Notes: generated by a model not told the origin, from the sequence alone. A stretch of 58,164 nucleotides of DNA from Zavarzinella formosa DSM 19928 (GCF_000255705.1 NZ_JH636440.1:142135-200298), one strand, 5' to 3'; positions 33,061 through 41,853 are shown, counted from the stretch's first letter. Numbers and translations: made by a program.

Positions 33061-33978
33061 ATGCTGATCAGCCACGACGCGCCTGCGAACAACGCAGAGT
33101 CGCCCTCGGAACCCCTTCGCGTGTTCGCCCCCGCCAAGGTGAATCTGTTCTTGGAAATCCTCGGCAAACGAGCCGATGGCTTCCACGAAATCGCCACGCT
33201 CATGCTGGCGGTTGATTTGGGCGATGAGCTGACGTTTGAGTCGGCGGAAGCCGGGGTTTTGTCTTTGACAACCGACAAGCCGGAACTGGACACGGGGCCG
33301 GGAAACCTTGTGTGCCGGGCGGCCGAACTGCTGCGGAACCACACCGGCTGTCAGGCCGGGGCGAAGATTCATCTGGAGAAGCGGATTCCGTGGGCGGCGG
33401 GTTTGGGCGGCGGTTCCAGCGATGCGGCCGCGACATTCACCGGGTTGAACCGTCTGTGGGAGCTCAATCTTCCCGTGGATGAACTGGCCGGATTGGCGGC
33501 GAAATTGGGAAGCGACATCCCGTTCTTTTTGAACGGGCCGGCCGGTTGGGCCACGGGTCGTGGCGAAGTGATCGAACCGGCGCCGGTTGGCGGGATCTTC
33601 GACTTGGTATTGGTGAAACCCGAACAGGGTTTGGGAACCGCCGATGTGTATCGTCGGCTGAGAATTCCCGAACACCCGGTTGACGGAAGGGCCGCCCGCG
33701 AGGCGCTGGCCGCCGGCGACGCGGAAGAATTGGGCCGATGCCTGCACAATCGGTTGCAGGAACCGGCTTTTGAACTCGCCCCGGTGGTGGCCGACTGGCA
33801 TCGCCGTCTGCGGGGTTATGGAACAGCCGGCACGCTGATGAGCGGGTCGGGCTCGTGTTTGTTTGTCTTGTGTCGAAATGCCGGGGAGGCCCGACAGGTT
33901 GCGGATGACCTGTCGAACGGGTTGGCTTCCCAAGGTGATGTCAACACCCGTGTTTTTCGTGTCCGGAGCCGTTCCTGA
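33061..33978 (+). CDS. ispE: 4-diphosphocytidyl-2-C-methyl-D-erythritol kinase
   Basis: Phosphorylates CDP-ME in the non-mevalonate isoprenoid pathway (GHMP kinase family). 305 residues from the ATG at 33061; AP AKVNLFLEILGKR near residue 20 with the Lys 25-type start motif, HLEKRIPWAAGLGGGSSDAA (GHMP P-loop) near 100, KLGSDIPFFL near 145, and MSGSGSCLFVL near 262. A frame extends to 32809 but the added 84 residues have no family counterpart and no start support. No strong ribosome site; a leader frame may couple translation. Next gene is spoVG after 36 bases. Confidence 0.94.
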   Translation: MLISHDAPANNAESPSEPLRVFAPAKVNLFLEILGKRADGFHEIATLMLAVDLGDELTFESAEAGVLSLTTDKPELDTGPGNLVCRAAELLRNHTGCQAGAKIHLEKRIPWAAGLGGGSSDAAATFTGLNRLWELNLPVDELAGLAAKLGSDIPFFLNGPAGWATGRGEVIEPAPVGGIFDLVLVKPEQGLGTADVYRRLRIPEHPVDGRAAREALAAGDAEELGRCLHNRLQEPAFELAPVVADWHRRLRGYGTAGTLMSGSGSCLFVLCRNAGEARQVADDLSNGLASQGDVNTRVFRVRSRS

Positions 33979-34014
33979 TTCGCACCTGCGCCACAAACGG
34001 ATAGGAGATCAACT

Positions 34015-34605
34015 GTGGTTATCACCGAAGTTCGCATCAAGTTGGTCGAGGAAAACAACGAACGTCTGATGGCGTTCTGCTCCATCACGCTGGACAATGC
34101 GTTTGTGATCCGCGACCTGAAAATCATCGAAGGAACACGGGGCCTGTTCGTGGCGATGCCGAGCCGCAAGCTCACGGATCGCTGCCCCCGCTGTGGTTCC
34201 AAGAATCACCTTCGCAGCCGCTTCTGCAACAATTGCGGCTCGCACCTGGACGAAGGCCGCGCTCCCCGCGACCACGACGGCCGGGCCAAGTTGCACGCGG
34301 ACATCGCCCACCCGATCAACAGCATGTGCCGGGAGATCATGCAGCAGGCCATCGTGAAATCCTTCCACGAAGAAAAGGACCGGGCCAAACTGCCGGGCTA
34401 CGTGTGCCGATACGACGACTTCGACGGCGGCGACTTCGATTACGACACCCCGGCGACCACCGCCGCCAGCGCCACGCACGAGACGGCCAAGCCCAACGGC
34501 TATCGCGCCCACGCCGGCCACGGCCCCGGCGGCAACTCCCGAGGCACCCACCTTCGCTCCGAACGCGCCACCCCGGCCCGGTTGCCCTCGGACGAAACGG
34601 TCTGA
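34015..34605 (+). CDS. spoVG: SpoVG-family protein with zinc-ribbon insertion
   Basis: 196 residues, GTG start with AGGAG 7 bases upstream. SpoVG is a small RNA/DNA-binding regulator. The SpoVG domain is split: [17 protein letters not shown]..., [17 protein letters not shown] and [13 protein letters not shown] (residues 2-55), then a CPRCG-x10-CNNCG zinc ribbon (Cys 57, 60, 71, 74), then the rest of the SpoVG domain, [20 protein letters not shown] at 96-115. In classical SpoVG the first part runs straight into the DIAHPI segment. The last 60 residues are a disordered Gly/His/Thr-rich tail. Linked to ispE as in Firmicutes. Confidence 0.9.
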   Translation: MVITEVRIKLVEENNERLMAFCSITLDNAFVIRDLKIIEGTRGLFVAMPSRKLTDRCPRCGSKNHLRSRFCNNCGSHLDEGRAPRDHDGRAKLHADIAHPINSMCREIMQQAIVKSFHEEKDRAKLPGYVCRYDDFDGGDFDYDTPATTAASATHETAKPNGYRAHAGHGPGGNSRGTHLRSERATPARLPSDETV

Positions 34606-34613
34606 ACTGCGGA

Positions 34614-35240
34614 TCAAACCGCGCGTGTTTCAACCGGCGCCGGGATCGCCCGGCCCGCTTGTTGAAACACCAATTCCGCCATCTCACAAATGGGGCCGTC
34701 CTCCGGCCACCATCCGGATTTGAACGCCCCCATTAATCGCTCGGCATAGAGCATCCGCAACCCCGCATGGCCGCCCAAGGTCATGTCGCCGGTTGGCGGG
34801 TCCAATTCCCCGGCCATTGCCCCGGTGAGGGGGCATTCCCGCAAAACTTCCCGAAGGCGAATGGTCAGCGGGTCATCCACATGGAGCGATTCCGCTCGTC
34901 GGTGAACGGTGACCAGATACCGGAGTGTCAGGTCCGCCGAAAGATGTTCGGCGGCGGTCCGGGGTTTCGGGGCGTCGGCCAGCAACCGCTTTAATTCACT
35001 CTCCGGCTCTTCCCGCGACGTGAGAAACCAGCATCCCAAGGCGGTGAACCGGGCCGCCGACCACGCAGCCGGAAGGTCAAAGTCGATCAACGATCCTGCC
35101 AGATCGGCCCGTCTCTGCATGAAGCGGGTCCGCAGCAAATTGGCGGTGTCTTCGTCCGGCACCGGGGACTCATCCGGCCGGTCGTACAGCACGGCCTCGC
35201 CCGTTTGGAAAAGATGCCGGTAAAAGTCGGCCCAATTCAT
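34614..35240 (-). CDS. Hypothetical protein, 208 residues
   Basis: Unrecognised soluble protein without signal peptide or membrane segment. Visible features: NWADFYRHLFQTGEAVLYD head, RTRFMQRRADLAGSLIDFDL near 40, AARFTALGCWFLTSREEPES near 65, a helical DLTLRYLVTVHRRAESL stretch near 105, and a Gly-rich LGGHAGLRMLYAERLMGAF near 170. ATG at 35240 preceded by CAGGAAC; a longer frame to 35333 would overlap the DUF4139 promoter. It converges on spoVG (9 bases) and is divergent from 35363. Its charged, alpha-helical make-up suggests a cytoplasmic partner protein; no more can be said. Confidence 0.65.
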   Translation of the reverse strand: MNWADFYRHLFQTGEAVLYDRPDESPVPDEDTANLLRTRFMQRRADLAGSLIDFDLPAAWSAARFTALGCWFLTSREEPESELKRLLADAPKPRTAAEHLSADLTLRYLVTVHRRAESLHVDDPLTIRLREVLRECPLTGAMAGELDPPTGDMTLGGHAGLRMLYAERLMGAFKSGWWPEDGPICEMAELVFQQAGRAIPAPVETRAV

Positions 35241-35362
35241 GGTGTTCCTGTGCGCCCGTTCAGCGGATTGACAATCACTTTTAAATTCGTCAAACTCTGA
35301 CGATCGTGCCTCGTCTTTAGGTAGTGTACCCATCTTCCGCGAACCATTCGGTGAGATCTCTC

Positions 35363-37558
35363 ATGAGCGTGATGCGACGAATCCTCTGGGGCCTGCCGGT
35401 TCTCGGTGCCCTGGCGACCGGAACCATCGTAATGACCCAGCGGGGCGAATCTGCCCCCACGGCCGTCGTGGCGGACAAGGGCAAGCCGACCGATCTCAAG
35501 CCCGCGATCAGCCTGCCGATTTCGCAGGTGATCCTGTTCAACTCCGGCGTCGGCCACTTCACCCGCGCCGGCGAAGTCGAGGGAGATGCTCGCGTTGACC
35601 TCACCTTCCCCGAAAACGACATCAACGATCTCATCAAGTCGATGACGCTCATCGACCAATCGAAAACCGGCCGGGTCTCCACGGTCACCTATGATTCGCA
35701 CGACCCGATTGACCGCACACTCCGCTCGTTTGCGATCAACCTCAACAACAACCCGACGTTCTCGAACATCCTGAACCAAGCCCGTGGCGAGGCCGTCGAA
35801 GTCACGCTCGTCAACACCGCCAACCAGCCGGGCAGCCTGACCGGGAAGATCATCGGCACCGAAAAGCAAAAGGTCACCGGCAAGGACGGGACGCAGGAAG
35901 TCGAAATCCTCAACATGTGGTGCGCCGAGGGTGTGCGGGCTGTCCGGCTCAACGAACTGCAAAAGCTCCGGTTCTCGAACCCGATCATCGAAAACGAAAT
36001 GCGGCGGGCGCTTGAAACCTTGTCACTGTCGCACGATTCGGCAAAGAAGGCCGTCAGCCTTTACTTCACCGGCGAAGGCAAGCGCAAAGTCGAAGTTGGC
36101 TATGTGATCGAAAACCCGATCTGGAAGACCAGCTATCGGCTGGTCCTTGGCAAGGAGGGGCAACCGTTCCTCCAAGGCTGGGCCGTGGTCGAAAACCCGA
36201 CGGACGAAGACTGGACCGGCGTGACGATGGCCCTCGTCTCCGGCCGGCCGATCTCCTTCAAGATGGACCTGTACAACCCCCTCTACGTCGGCCGCCCAAC
36301 GGTGGAACCGGAACTGTTCGCCTCCCTGCGGCCGCCGACCTATGACACGGCCCTGGCCCGCAATGCCGCCCCGGCCGGTGAACCGATGGCGAAAGCCGCC
36401 GCCCCCGGCAAGCCGGGAATGGCATTCGGTGGCGCCATGCCGGCCGATGGAATGAAAGCCGACGGCAAAGGCTCCGCCAACCGTCAATTGCAAGAGCAAC
36501 AGTATCGCCGTGAGTTCGCCAAACAAGTGTCCGAAAGACTGGCGGGCGACATGGACCTCGGGGCCAGTGTGCAAAGCGCCACGACAGCCTCGGCCCTCGG
36601 CGACTACCACCAATATGTGGTCGATCAACCCGTGAACCTCGGCCGGCAGAAGTCCGCGTTGCTCCCCATCGTCAACAAGAAGGTGGAAGGCAAGCGAGTC
36701 AGCATCTACAACCCGGCCGTGCAGGCCAAGCACCCGCTGTTGGGGTTGAAGTTCAAGAACACATCCGGAATGCCGCTCTCGCAAGGGCCGATCACGATTT
36801 TTGAAGGCTCCGTCTACGCCGGCGACACCCGTGTGCTGGACCTCCAACCGGATGAAGAGCGTCTGGTGAGTTATGCCATCGACCTTGGCACGGAAGTCTC
36901 CGTGAAGAACGGCAACAACACATCCAAGATCACCAGCGTCAAGGCCGTGAAGGGCGTGGTTTACACGAACACACTGTTCCGCGAAGAGCGGGTGTACGAC
37001 GTGGCCAACCGTTCCACAACCGACCGCACCCTGTTGATCGAACACCCCAACCGCAAGGGGCAGGGCTTCAAGTTCGTCGGCAAGAACACGCCGATGGAAG
37101 AAGCCGCCGGGGTTTATCGCTTCCAGTTGGATGTCGGCTCGAAGAAAGACACGAGCTATTCCATCGTCGAGGAACGCGAAGCCGGCAGCACAATGCAACT
37201 GACGAACCAAGCCGACGACACGATCCGCTACTTCATCAATTTGCAAGAAGCCCCGGAAAGCCTGAAGAAGCAACTTCACGAAGCCCTCAAGATGAAGGCC
37301 GGATGGGACACGCTTCGGCAGGAAATCCAAAACGCCGACCGCCGCATCCAGACGATCACGGCTGACCAAAAGCGGCTGCGAGACAACCTGCGGGAAACGC
37401 CGAAGGAATCCCCGCTGTTCACCCGCTACCTGACCACCTTGGAAAACCAAGAAAAGGAAATGGACGAACTGCAAGTGAAGCTCAAGAAACTCCACGTCGA
37501 TGAAGCCACCACCCGCGCGGCTTACGACAAGTATCTGGCGAACTTGTCCTCCGAGTGA
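35363..37558 (+). CDS. DUF4139 family exported protein
   Basis: 731 residues with a signal anchor or signal peptide (MRRILWGLPVLGALATGTIV). N-terminal DUF4140-like region: QVILFNSGVGHFTRAGEVEG near 45; DUF4139 beta-rich core: GYVIENPIWKTSYRLVL near 240, AVVENPTDEDWTGVTMALVS near 275, PLLGLKFKNTSGMPLSQGPI near 455, SYAIDLGTEVSVK near 500; a charged coiled coil near 635-725 (RRIQTITADQKRLRDN, DELQVKLKKLHV). A Pro/Ala/Gly-rich insert lies at 315-370. DUF4139 proteins are secreted proteins of unknown role, frequent in planctomycetes. ATG at 35363; 35372 and 35324 are alternatives. Terminator-like hairpin 34 bases after the stop. Confidence 0.88.
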   Translation: MSVMRRILWGLPVLGALATGTIVMTQRGESAPTAVVADKGKPTDLKPAISLPISQVILFNSGVGHFTRAGEVEGDARVDLTFPENDINDLIKSMTLIDQSKTGRVSTVTYDSHDPIDRTLRSFAINLNNNPTFSNILNQARGEAVEVTLVNTANQPGSLTGKIIGTEKQKVTGKDGTQEVEILNMWCAEGVRAVRLNELQKLRFSNPIIENEMRRALETLSLSHDSAKKAVSLYFTGEGKRKVEVGYVIENPIWKTSYRLVLGKEGQPFLQGWAVVENPTDEDWTGVTMALVSGRPISFKMDLYNPLYVGRPTVEPELFASLRPPTYDTALARNAAPAGEPMAKAAAPGKPGMAFGGAMPADGMKADGKGSANRQLQEQQYRREFAKQVSERLAGDMDLGASVQSATTASALGDYHQYVVDQPVNLGRQKSALLPIVNKKVEGKRVSIYNPAVQAKHPLLGLKFKNTSGMPLSQGPITIFEGSVYAGDTRVLDLQPDEERLVSYAIDLGTEVSVKNGNNTSKITSVKAVKGVVYTNTLFREERVYDVANRSTTDRTLLIEHPNRKGQGFKFVGKNTPMEEAAGVYRFQLDVGSKKDTSYSIVEEREAGSTMQLTNQADDTIRYFINLQEAPESLKKQLHEALKMKAGWDTLRQEIQNADRRIQTITADQKRLRDNLRETPKESPLFTRYLTTLENQEKEMDELQVKLKKLHVDEATTRAAYDKYLANLSSE

Positions 37559-37592
37559 GTGACCGGCGGCCAGGCAAAATAGAAACGTAACG

Positions 37593-37632
37593 CGAACCGG
37601 CCCGGCATTCTTCAGAATGCCGGGCCGGTTCG
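37593..37632. terminator. Perfect 18-base-stem hairpin
   Basis: CGAACCGGCCCGGCATTC, loop TTCA, GAATGCCGGGCCGGTTCG, 34 bases after the stop codon of the DUF4139 gene. The stem is perfect but there is no T-tract. Confidence 0.75.
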
Positions 37633-37745
37633 TTGAGTCAACCAATTTGGCGATTCATCGGCGACAAGCCATTTCTCATCAGTTATCATAGCGCATCGCC
37701 CGTCGAGTGTTCATTTCGCAAACACTCCACAGAGGAGGGACGCGC

Positions 37746-37952
37746 ATGTCCCGTTCAACCAAACGACTTCTCTTCGGCGGCCTGATTTTGTTCGGCTTCC
37801 TGGCCATCCTCAACCCCGGCTACAATTCGGTGTATGTGCAGGGGCCAAACGGCGTCATCAAAACGGAAAAGTTCAAGTTCGGGCCGGGGGGACTTCTTGT
37901 CTACACCCGCGTCGTCGCGGACGAATCGTCGGTGTTGATCGAACAGCTCTGA
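37746..37952 (+). CDS. Small membrane-anchored protein, 68 residues
   Basis: Unrecognised. SRSTKRLLFGGLILFGFLAI: a basic head and one hydrophobic helix (residues 7-22) followed by an extracytoplasmic segment (NPGYNSVYVQGPNGVIKTEK, FKFGPGGLLVYTRVV). GAGGAGGG lies 7 bases before the ATG at 37746, a very strong ribosome site. Coding support is the ribosome site and consistent codon pattern. Function unknown. Confidence 0.7.
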   Translation: MSRSTKRLLFGGLILFGFLAILNPGYNSVYVQGPNGVIKTEKFKFGPGGLLVYTRVVADESSVLIEQL

Positions 37953-38006
37953 TGGTCAACGGCGAAGTCTTGCCGGGGATACCGTTCGCGCCGGAATTCG
38001 GCTCTC

Positions 38007-38882
38007 TCACCGGTCAACACCTCCGGATCGCAGGTGTCTGAGCTTGTCGGGGTTTCGCATCACATAGATGGCCGTGATCTTGCCGTTCTCAGTGTCGAGG
38101 GCGGTCGTCTGGATCTCACCGTCGGCCTCGCGTGTGATGAAGCCGGGCAGGCCGTTGATGAAGCCGACGCTGATGAACTGAGAGACATTTTCCTTGAACA
38201 GCGCCGCCAGCAACTTGTGCGTCTTCATCACACTGTTGAAGCCGACAATCGGCCGCAGGGCCGCGGGGCGTTTGCCGCCGCCGTCCGAATGGATGCTCAC
38301 ATCGGCGGCCAGCATCTCGCCGAGCGCGGTGAGGTCGCCGCTGCGGGAGGCGGCAAAGAAGGCATTGGCAAGCTCAAGGCCCCGATCCTTCTCCACCCGA
38401 AAACGCGGACGCGCCTCGCGGACATGGGTGCGCGCGCGGCTGGCAAGCTGACGACAGGCCGAGGCATCGCGCTGGATCGTCGCCGCGATTTCCTCGAAGC
38501 CCAGCCCGAACACATCGTGCAGCAGAAAGGCGGCTCGTTCAAGCGGAGAGAGGCGTTCCAGCGCGAGCATCATCGGCAGGGTGATGTCGTCCACATCCGC
38601 CTCGTCAATAATCGGCTCGGGAAGCCATGTGCCGACATAAGTTTCCCGCTGATGCCGCGCCGACTTGAGATGATCAAGGCACAGTCTCGTCACCGTGCGG
38701 CGCAGGAAAGCCTCGGGCTCGCGCACGTCGGCGCGTTCCGCCCCCATCCAGCGAATGAAGGCTTCCTGCACGACATCCTCCGCGTCGGCAACCGAGCCAA
38801 GCATGCGATAGGCGACGCGGGTGAGTTGAGGACGCAGCGGGTTGAAGCTCGCCGCCGCGTCCTCGAACGCAACATCCGGCAT
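38007..38882 (-). CDS. sigJ: RNA polymerase sigma factor, SigJ type (ECF41)
   Basis: 291 residues. Region 2: NPLRPQLTRVAYRMLGSVAD with DAEDVVQEAFIRW (residues 14-46); region 4: LSPLERAAFLLHDVFGLGFE and EIAATIQRDASACRQLASRA (about 110-150); then a SnoaL-like C-terminal domain (from about 170, ANAFFAASRSGDLTALGEML, AADVSIHSDGGG, and GFINGLPGFITREADGEIQT) typical of ECF41 (SigJ) sigma factors, in which it adjusts promoter recognition. It starts at 38882 one base after the stop of the CMD gene begins (TGATG), so the two are translationally coupled. The codon pattern, poorer in CCGG-type words than the neighbours, suggests transfer, perhaps from a proteobacterium. Confidence 0.93.
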   Translation of the reverse strand: MPDVAFEDAAASFNPLRPQLTRVAYRMLGSVADAEDVVQEAFIRWMGAERADVREPEAFLRRTVTRLCLDHLKSARHQRETYVGTWLPEPIIDEADVDDITLPMMLALERLSPLERAAFLLHDVFGLGFEEIAATIQRDASACRQLASRARTHVREARPRFRVEKDRGLELANAFFAASRSGDLTALGEMLAADVSIHSDGGGKRPAALRPIVGFNSVMKTHKLLAALFKENVSQFISVGFINGLPGFITREADGEIQTTALDTENGKITAIYVMRNPDKLRHLRSGGVDR

Positions 38883-39355
38883 CAAGCCACCGCCTTGGCC
38901 GCCGCCGCTTTTGCCGCCACGGGGTCCGCCCAAGGGCCGAAGCCAATGGCGATGCGATTCCAGCCATTGATAATGTTGATCATCAGGGTGAGTTTCACCT
39001 GTTCCTCCTCCGTGAACCGGGCTTTGAGAGCCGCATAATCGCTTTCATGCGGGTGTTCCTTGGAAATTCGCGTCAATGCCTCGGTCCAGGCAAGCGCGGC
39101 CCGTTCACGATCAGTGTAGAGAGGAGCCTCGCGCCAAGCCGAGAGCAGATAGAGGCGTTGCTCCGTCTCGCCTTTTGCCCGTGCCTCCTGCGTGTGCATG
39201 TTGATGCAGTTGGCGCAGGCGTTGATCTGCGACGCGCGGATCTTCACCAGTTCAATGAGACTTGGCTCAAGGCTGGTGGCGACCGCCAGGGAAGTGCCCA
39301 TCCAGTCCTTCATGAGGGCGGGGGCGGCGGCGAAGGGATCAAGTCTGATGCTCAT
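38882..39355 (-). CDS. Carboxymuconolactone decarboxylase/AhpD-family protein
   Basis: 157 residues. AhpD-like motif: C47-x2-C50 with His 54 in INACANCINMHTQEARAKG; surrounding helices SLIELVKIRASQ and QRLYLLSAWREAPLYTDRER, AALAWTEALTRI are usual for the family. Such proteins are peroxidase or alkylhydroperoxidase partners of ECF41 sigma factors, whose gene normally sits beside them, here 0 bases downstream. AAAGGAAC precedes the ATG at 39355; an upstream frame to 39424 is discounted. Confidence 0.92.
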   Translation of the reverse strand: MSIRLDPFAAAPALMKDWMGTSLAVATSLEPSLIELVKIRASQINACANCINMHTQEARAKGETEQRLYLLSAWREAPLYTDRERAALAWTEALTRISKEHPHESDYAALKARFTEEEQVKLTLMINIINGWNRIAIGFGPWADPVAAKAAAAKAVA

Positions 39356-39520
39356 GTTTTCGGTTCCTTTTGTGGGGACACCCAACATGACGAGACAGGA
39401 TTGGCGCGTGTGACATGCCCGCAAAAATTAATCGGCCGGTCCAAACATGAAGCCATTGCTGGAGGGAGTCTCACAGGCCGAAGCGCATTCCTGACATCCA
39501 AAAGCAACAAACCACCCGGC

Positions 39521-39772
39521 CATGTGCTTTTTGAAGTTGCGACCTTTTCGGGGTTTGGGTTTTCGCTGGTGTTCTTGGTCTTGGCGAGCCGAGCAGCGTA
39601 AGCTGCCGGGTGGCTTCCGGCAGGGAAGGCACTGTAGCCACGGGTTTAAGTCAGGCTGAGTAAAGGGAAGCGGGCTCGACCGCAGGAAGCTACCCGGTAG
39701 CTTACGCTGCTCGGCTCGCCAAGACCAAAACCAACTTTTGAAACCCCAAAAAAGGCACAACTTCAAAACATG
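39521..39772. repeat. MITE-like long imperfect inverted repeat
   Basis: The left end (CATGTGCTTTTTGAAGTTGC from 39521, GGTTTGGG, GGTCTTGGCGAGCCGAGCAG, CGTAAGCTGCCGGGTGGCTT) is matched in reverse complement by the right end (GAAGCTACCCGGTAGCTTAC, GCTGCTCGGCTCGCCAAGAC to 39772), over about 90 bases per arm with mismatches. The inner GAGCC...GCGTAAGC core resembles REP family B (4334, 41726). No coding capacity; the 398-base gap between CMD and the TPR gene is mainly this element. Confidence 0.8.
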
Positions 39773-39823
39773 TGTTTGGGGCCAGATCATTTGGTGATGA
39801 TGACTTTGAATTGAAGAGGATTC

Positions 39824-40666
39824 TTACCAGTCATTCGGCCGGAAGCGTTCGCCCTGACTGGTTTCTTCCCGGAGTTTCTGGCGTTCGCGTTGCAGGCGGA
39901 TGGCGGTTCGTTTCAGGATGGCCTCCGCGTCTTCGGTGTTGATTGGCTCGGCGGCGGCGCGGTCGTCCAGCACGGGCATGTTGCCCGATCCCGGCACTTT
40001 CCGGGTGGTTTCCTGCGATTCCTTCGGCGATTCAACCTTCTCCTTGGTCGGCTCGCTTTTCTCTTTCTGGTCCGGCTTTGTCTTCGGGCCACCGGGGGCA
40101 TCCTCTTTGCCTTCTTCTTTCTTCGGCGACGGAGGCGGTCTTTTTTCTTCGGGCTTGTCGGGATTTTCAAACTCCCGGTCTCGATCCTTTGGCGGCTGCC
40201 GGGAGATGATGGCCGCCCATAGCAATTTGGCCAGTTCGAGGTTGTGGGCCGTGTCCGTCTTCAAACTGTCGTCCGTCGATTCTCGCAAAACCAATTCGTA
40301 ACACTCGATGGCCGTTTGGAGCAGCTTTGCGTTGGTGTCCCCGGCTTGTTTCACCAGCGTGTCGCCGAGATTGAACAGGGCTTTTGTCCGGCGTTCCGGC
40401 GGGATGGCGGCATCGGCCAGCGCCCGTCTCAGGTGCAGTTCGGCCTGTCGGAAGTTTCCCCGGCGAAATAGAACCACCCCCTTGTTGAAGGCGACCAAGC
40501 CGGGATCGGCCGTCAGCGGTTCGGCCTCGGCATACAGACTCTCGGCCGCGTCCAACTCGCCGCGCCCGACAGCCACCTCGGCCTCGCGCATCAACTCCCC
40601 GACTGTCCGGGGGGGCTGGCCGCCGGCGACCACGAGGGCGGCCATCATGAACAGGATTCGCCTCAT
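39824..40666 (-). CDS. TPR protein, BatC-like
   Basis: 280 residues. Signal peptide (RRILFMMAALVVAGGQPPRT), then TPR repeats: GELMREAEVAVGRGELDAAE, SLYAEAEPLTADPGLVAFNK and GVVLFRRGNFRQAELHLRRA (about 15-95), KALFNLGDTLVKQAG (near 105), AIECYELVLRESTDD (near 130). The C-terminal half is an acidic/basic low-complexity tail (DREFENPDKPEEKRPPPSPK...) ending in KRTAIRLQRERQKLREE. Overlaps the vWA gene by ATGA (40663-40666), with GGGAGGG before its ATG, consistent with the BatB-BatC pair that occurs with MoxR/DUF58 in other bacteria. MoxR and DUF58 genes are not in the window. Confidence 0.85.
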   Translation of the reverse strand: MRRILFMMAALVVAGGQPPRTVGELMREAEVAVGRGELDAAESLYAEAEPLTADPGLVAFNKGVVLFRRGNFRQAELHLRRALADAAIPPERRTKALFNLGDTLVKQAGDTNAKLLQTAIECYELVLRESTDDSLKTDTAHNLELAKLLWAAIISRQPPKDRDREFENPDKPEEKRPPPSPKKEEGKEDAPGGPKTKPDQKEKSEPTKEKVESPKESQETTRKVPGSGNMPVLDDRAAAEPINTEDAEAILKRTAIRLQRERQKLREETSQGERFRPNDW

Positions 40667-41682
40667 CGTTCCCTCCCCCAGCCGATCATCAAAAAGATCA
40701 ACCCAATGGCCGCGAACCACGGCATGCGATCCTTCGGTTGCGGAATCAAATCGTCGCTCAAGGTGCGGCTCGGTCGCGGCGCCAGCACGCTGGTGAACCA
40801 TTCCCCCAACGGCGGCATATCCCGGTGGGCGGGGATGTATTCCCCGTTGGTCCGGCGGGCGATGTCCTTCAACAAGGGTTCCTGTAACTTCGTGCCGACG
40901 AAATCTTCCTGGGCCGCACCAAGAACCAGCGATGTCGGCTTGTCCGGGTCGCCCAAGCCAACGACATGCACCGGAATGCCCTGCTCGGCGGCCATCCGGA
41001 TCGCCGGTTGAACTTCCTCTTCCACACCCGGCCCGTCGCCATCGGTCAGCAGCAGGATATCCCGATGGCCGGGAAATCGCGGGTCTTGTGAATACAGCCC
41101 CAAGGCGATCCCCGCCCCAATCGACGTGCCGGAAGAAATCGCCTCGTCGGCCCCCGGCCGGATTTCCAGCGGCGGGGCCTTGGGGCTGAACTCTTCCAGC
41201 CGGGCCAGAAAATGCTCCTCGTCGGAGGTCAACGGACAGACGAGCCAAGGCTTCGCCGCAAACACCACCAATCCAAACCGATGCCCGCCCCGCCGTCGCG
41301 CGGCCGTCACCAGATCCCGCACCCCGGCTTGGGCGGCCTGCCAGCGTTGATGATGCGTCGGGTCGGCCATGTCTTCGGCCGTCATGCTCCGGCTCAGGTC
41401 GAGAACGATGATGAGATCCCGCCCGATCACCACGCCGGTTTCCCCTCCGGCCCCCCATCGCGGCCCCGCCAACGCCAGCAGCAAAAAGCCGGCGCCGAGG
41501 GCGATGGAAAAGAAGGCCCGCCATCGGCGAACGTTGGGCACGGTGGAAAGTTGTTGAAGCGAAATACCCTCCGCGAAGATGGCCCACGCTTGGTTTCGCC
41601 GGCGTTGGGCCAGCCATTCCATGAACAGGAGGACGGGGAGTAGCCCGAGGAGGGGAAGCCATTGCGGGTGAGAGAAGGACAT
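40663..41682 (-). CDS. vWA domain membrane protein, BatA/BatB-like
   Basis: 339 residues. Three hydrophobic segments: 7-25 (PQWLPLLGLLPVLLFMEWL), 55-72, and a C-terminal PWFAAIGLIFLMIGWG. Between them a vWA fold with MIDAS residues D95-L-S97-R-S99 (VLDLSRSM), T near 194 in GTSIGAGIALG and Asp near 223 in ILLLTDGDG; P after RRRGGHRFGLVVFAAKP. BatA/B proteins link MoxR chaperone activity to cell-envelope stress. Typical MIDAS is intact. The gene lies just downstream of a REP family B palindrome and 171 bases from hemD. Confidence 0.9.
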   Translation of the reverse strand: MSFSHPQWLPLLGLLPVLLFMEWLAQRRRNQAWAIFAEGISLQQLSTVPNVRRWRAFFSIALGAGFLLLALAGPRWGAGGETGVVIGRDLIIVLDLSRSMTAEDMADPTHHQRWQAAQAGVRDLVTAARRRGGHRFGLVVFAAKPWLVCPLTSDEEHFLARLEEFSPKAPPLEIRPGADEAISSGTSIGAGIALGLYSQDPRFPGHRDILLLTDGDGPGVEEEVQPAIRMAAEQGIPVHVVGLGDPDKPTSLVLGAAQEDFVGTKLQEPLLKDIARRTNGEYIPAHRDMPPLGEWFTSVLAPRPSRTLSDDLIPQPKDRMPWFAAIGLIFLMIGWGRER

Positions 41683-41725
41683 GGTTTCTAACGCCTGATC
41701 TTTGACATCGTTTCAGGCCGAAGAC

Positions 41726-41807
41726 CAAGAGCCCCACTGCGTGAGCGGTGGGGGTGGCCCTCACCCTCGGGAAGCCACCCCCACCGCTCACGCAGTGGGG
41801 CTCTTGG
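41726..41807. repeat. Large palindrome, REP family B
   Basis: Arms CAAGAGCCCCACTGCGTGAG... and the complement ...CTCACGCAGTGGGGCTCTTGG enclose a short loop near 41761-41768. Same architecture as 4334-4414, differing by scattered substitutions. It lies between the vWA gene and hemD, both on the minus strand. Confidence 0.85.
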
Positions 41808-41853
41808 CTTCATCATCACTCATTGGATCGGATGAAATGGTGACGAAGTTTGC

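Noticed and set aside
39824-41791. 655-codon minus-strand frame
   Set aside because: Only the part from the ATG at 40666 is real (TPR protein); the first 375 codons are out of frame with the vWA gene they overlap and are compositionally abnormal.
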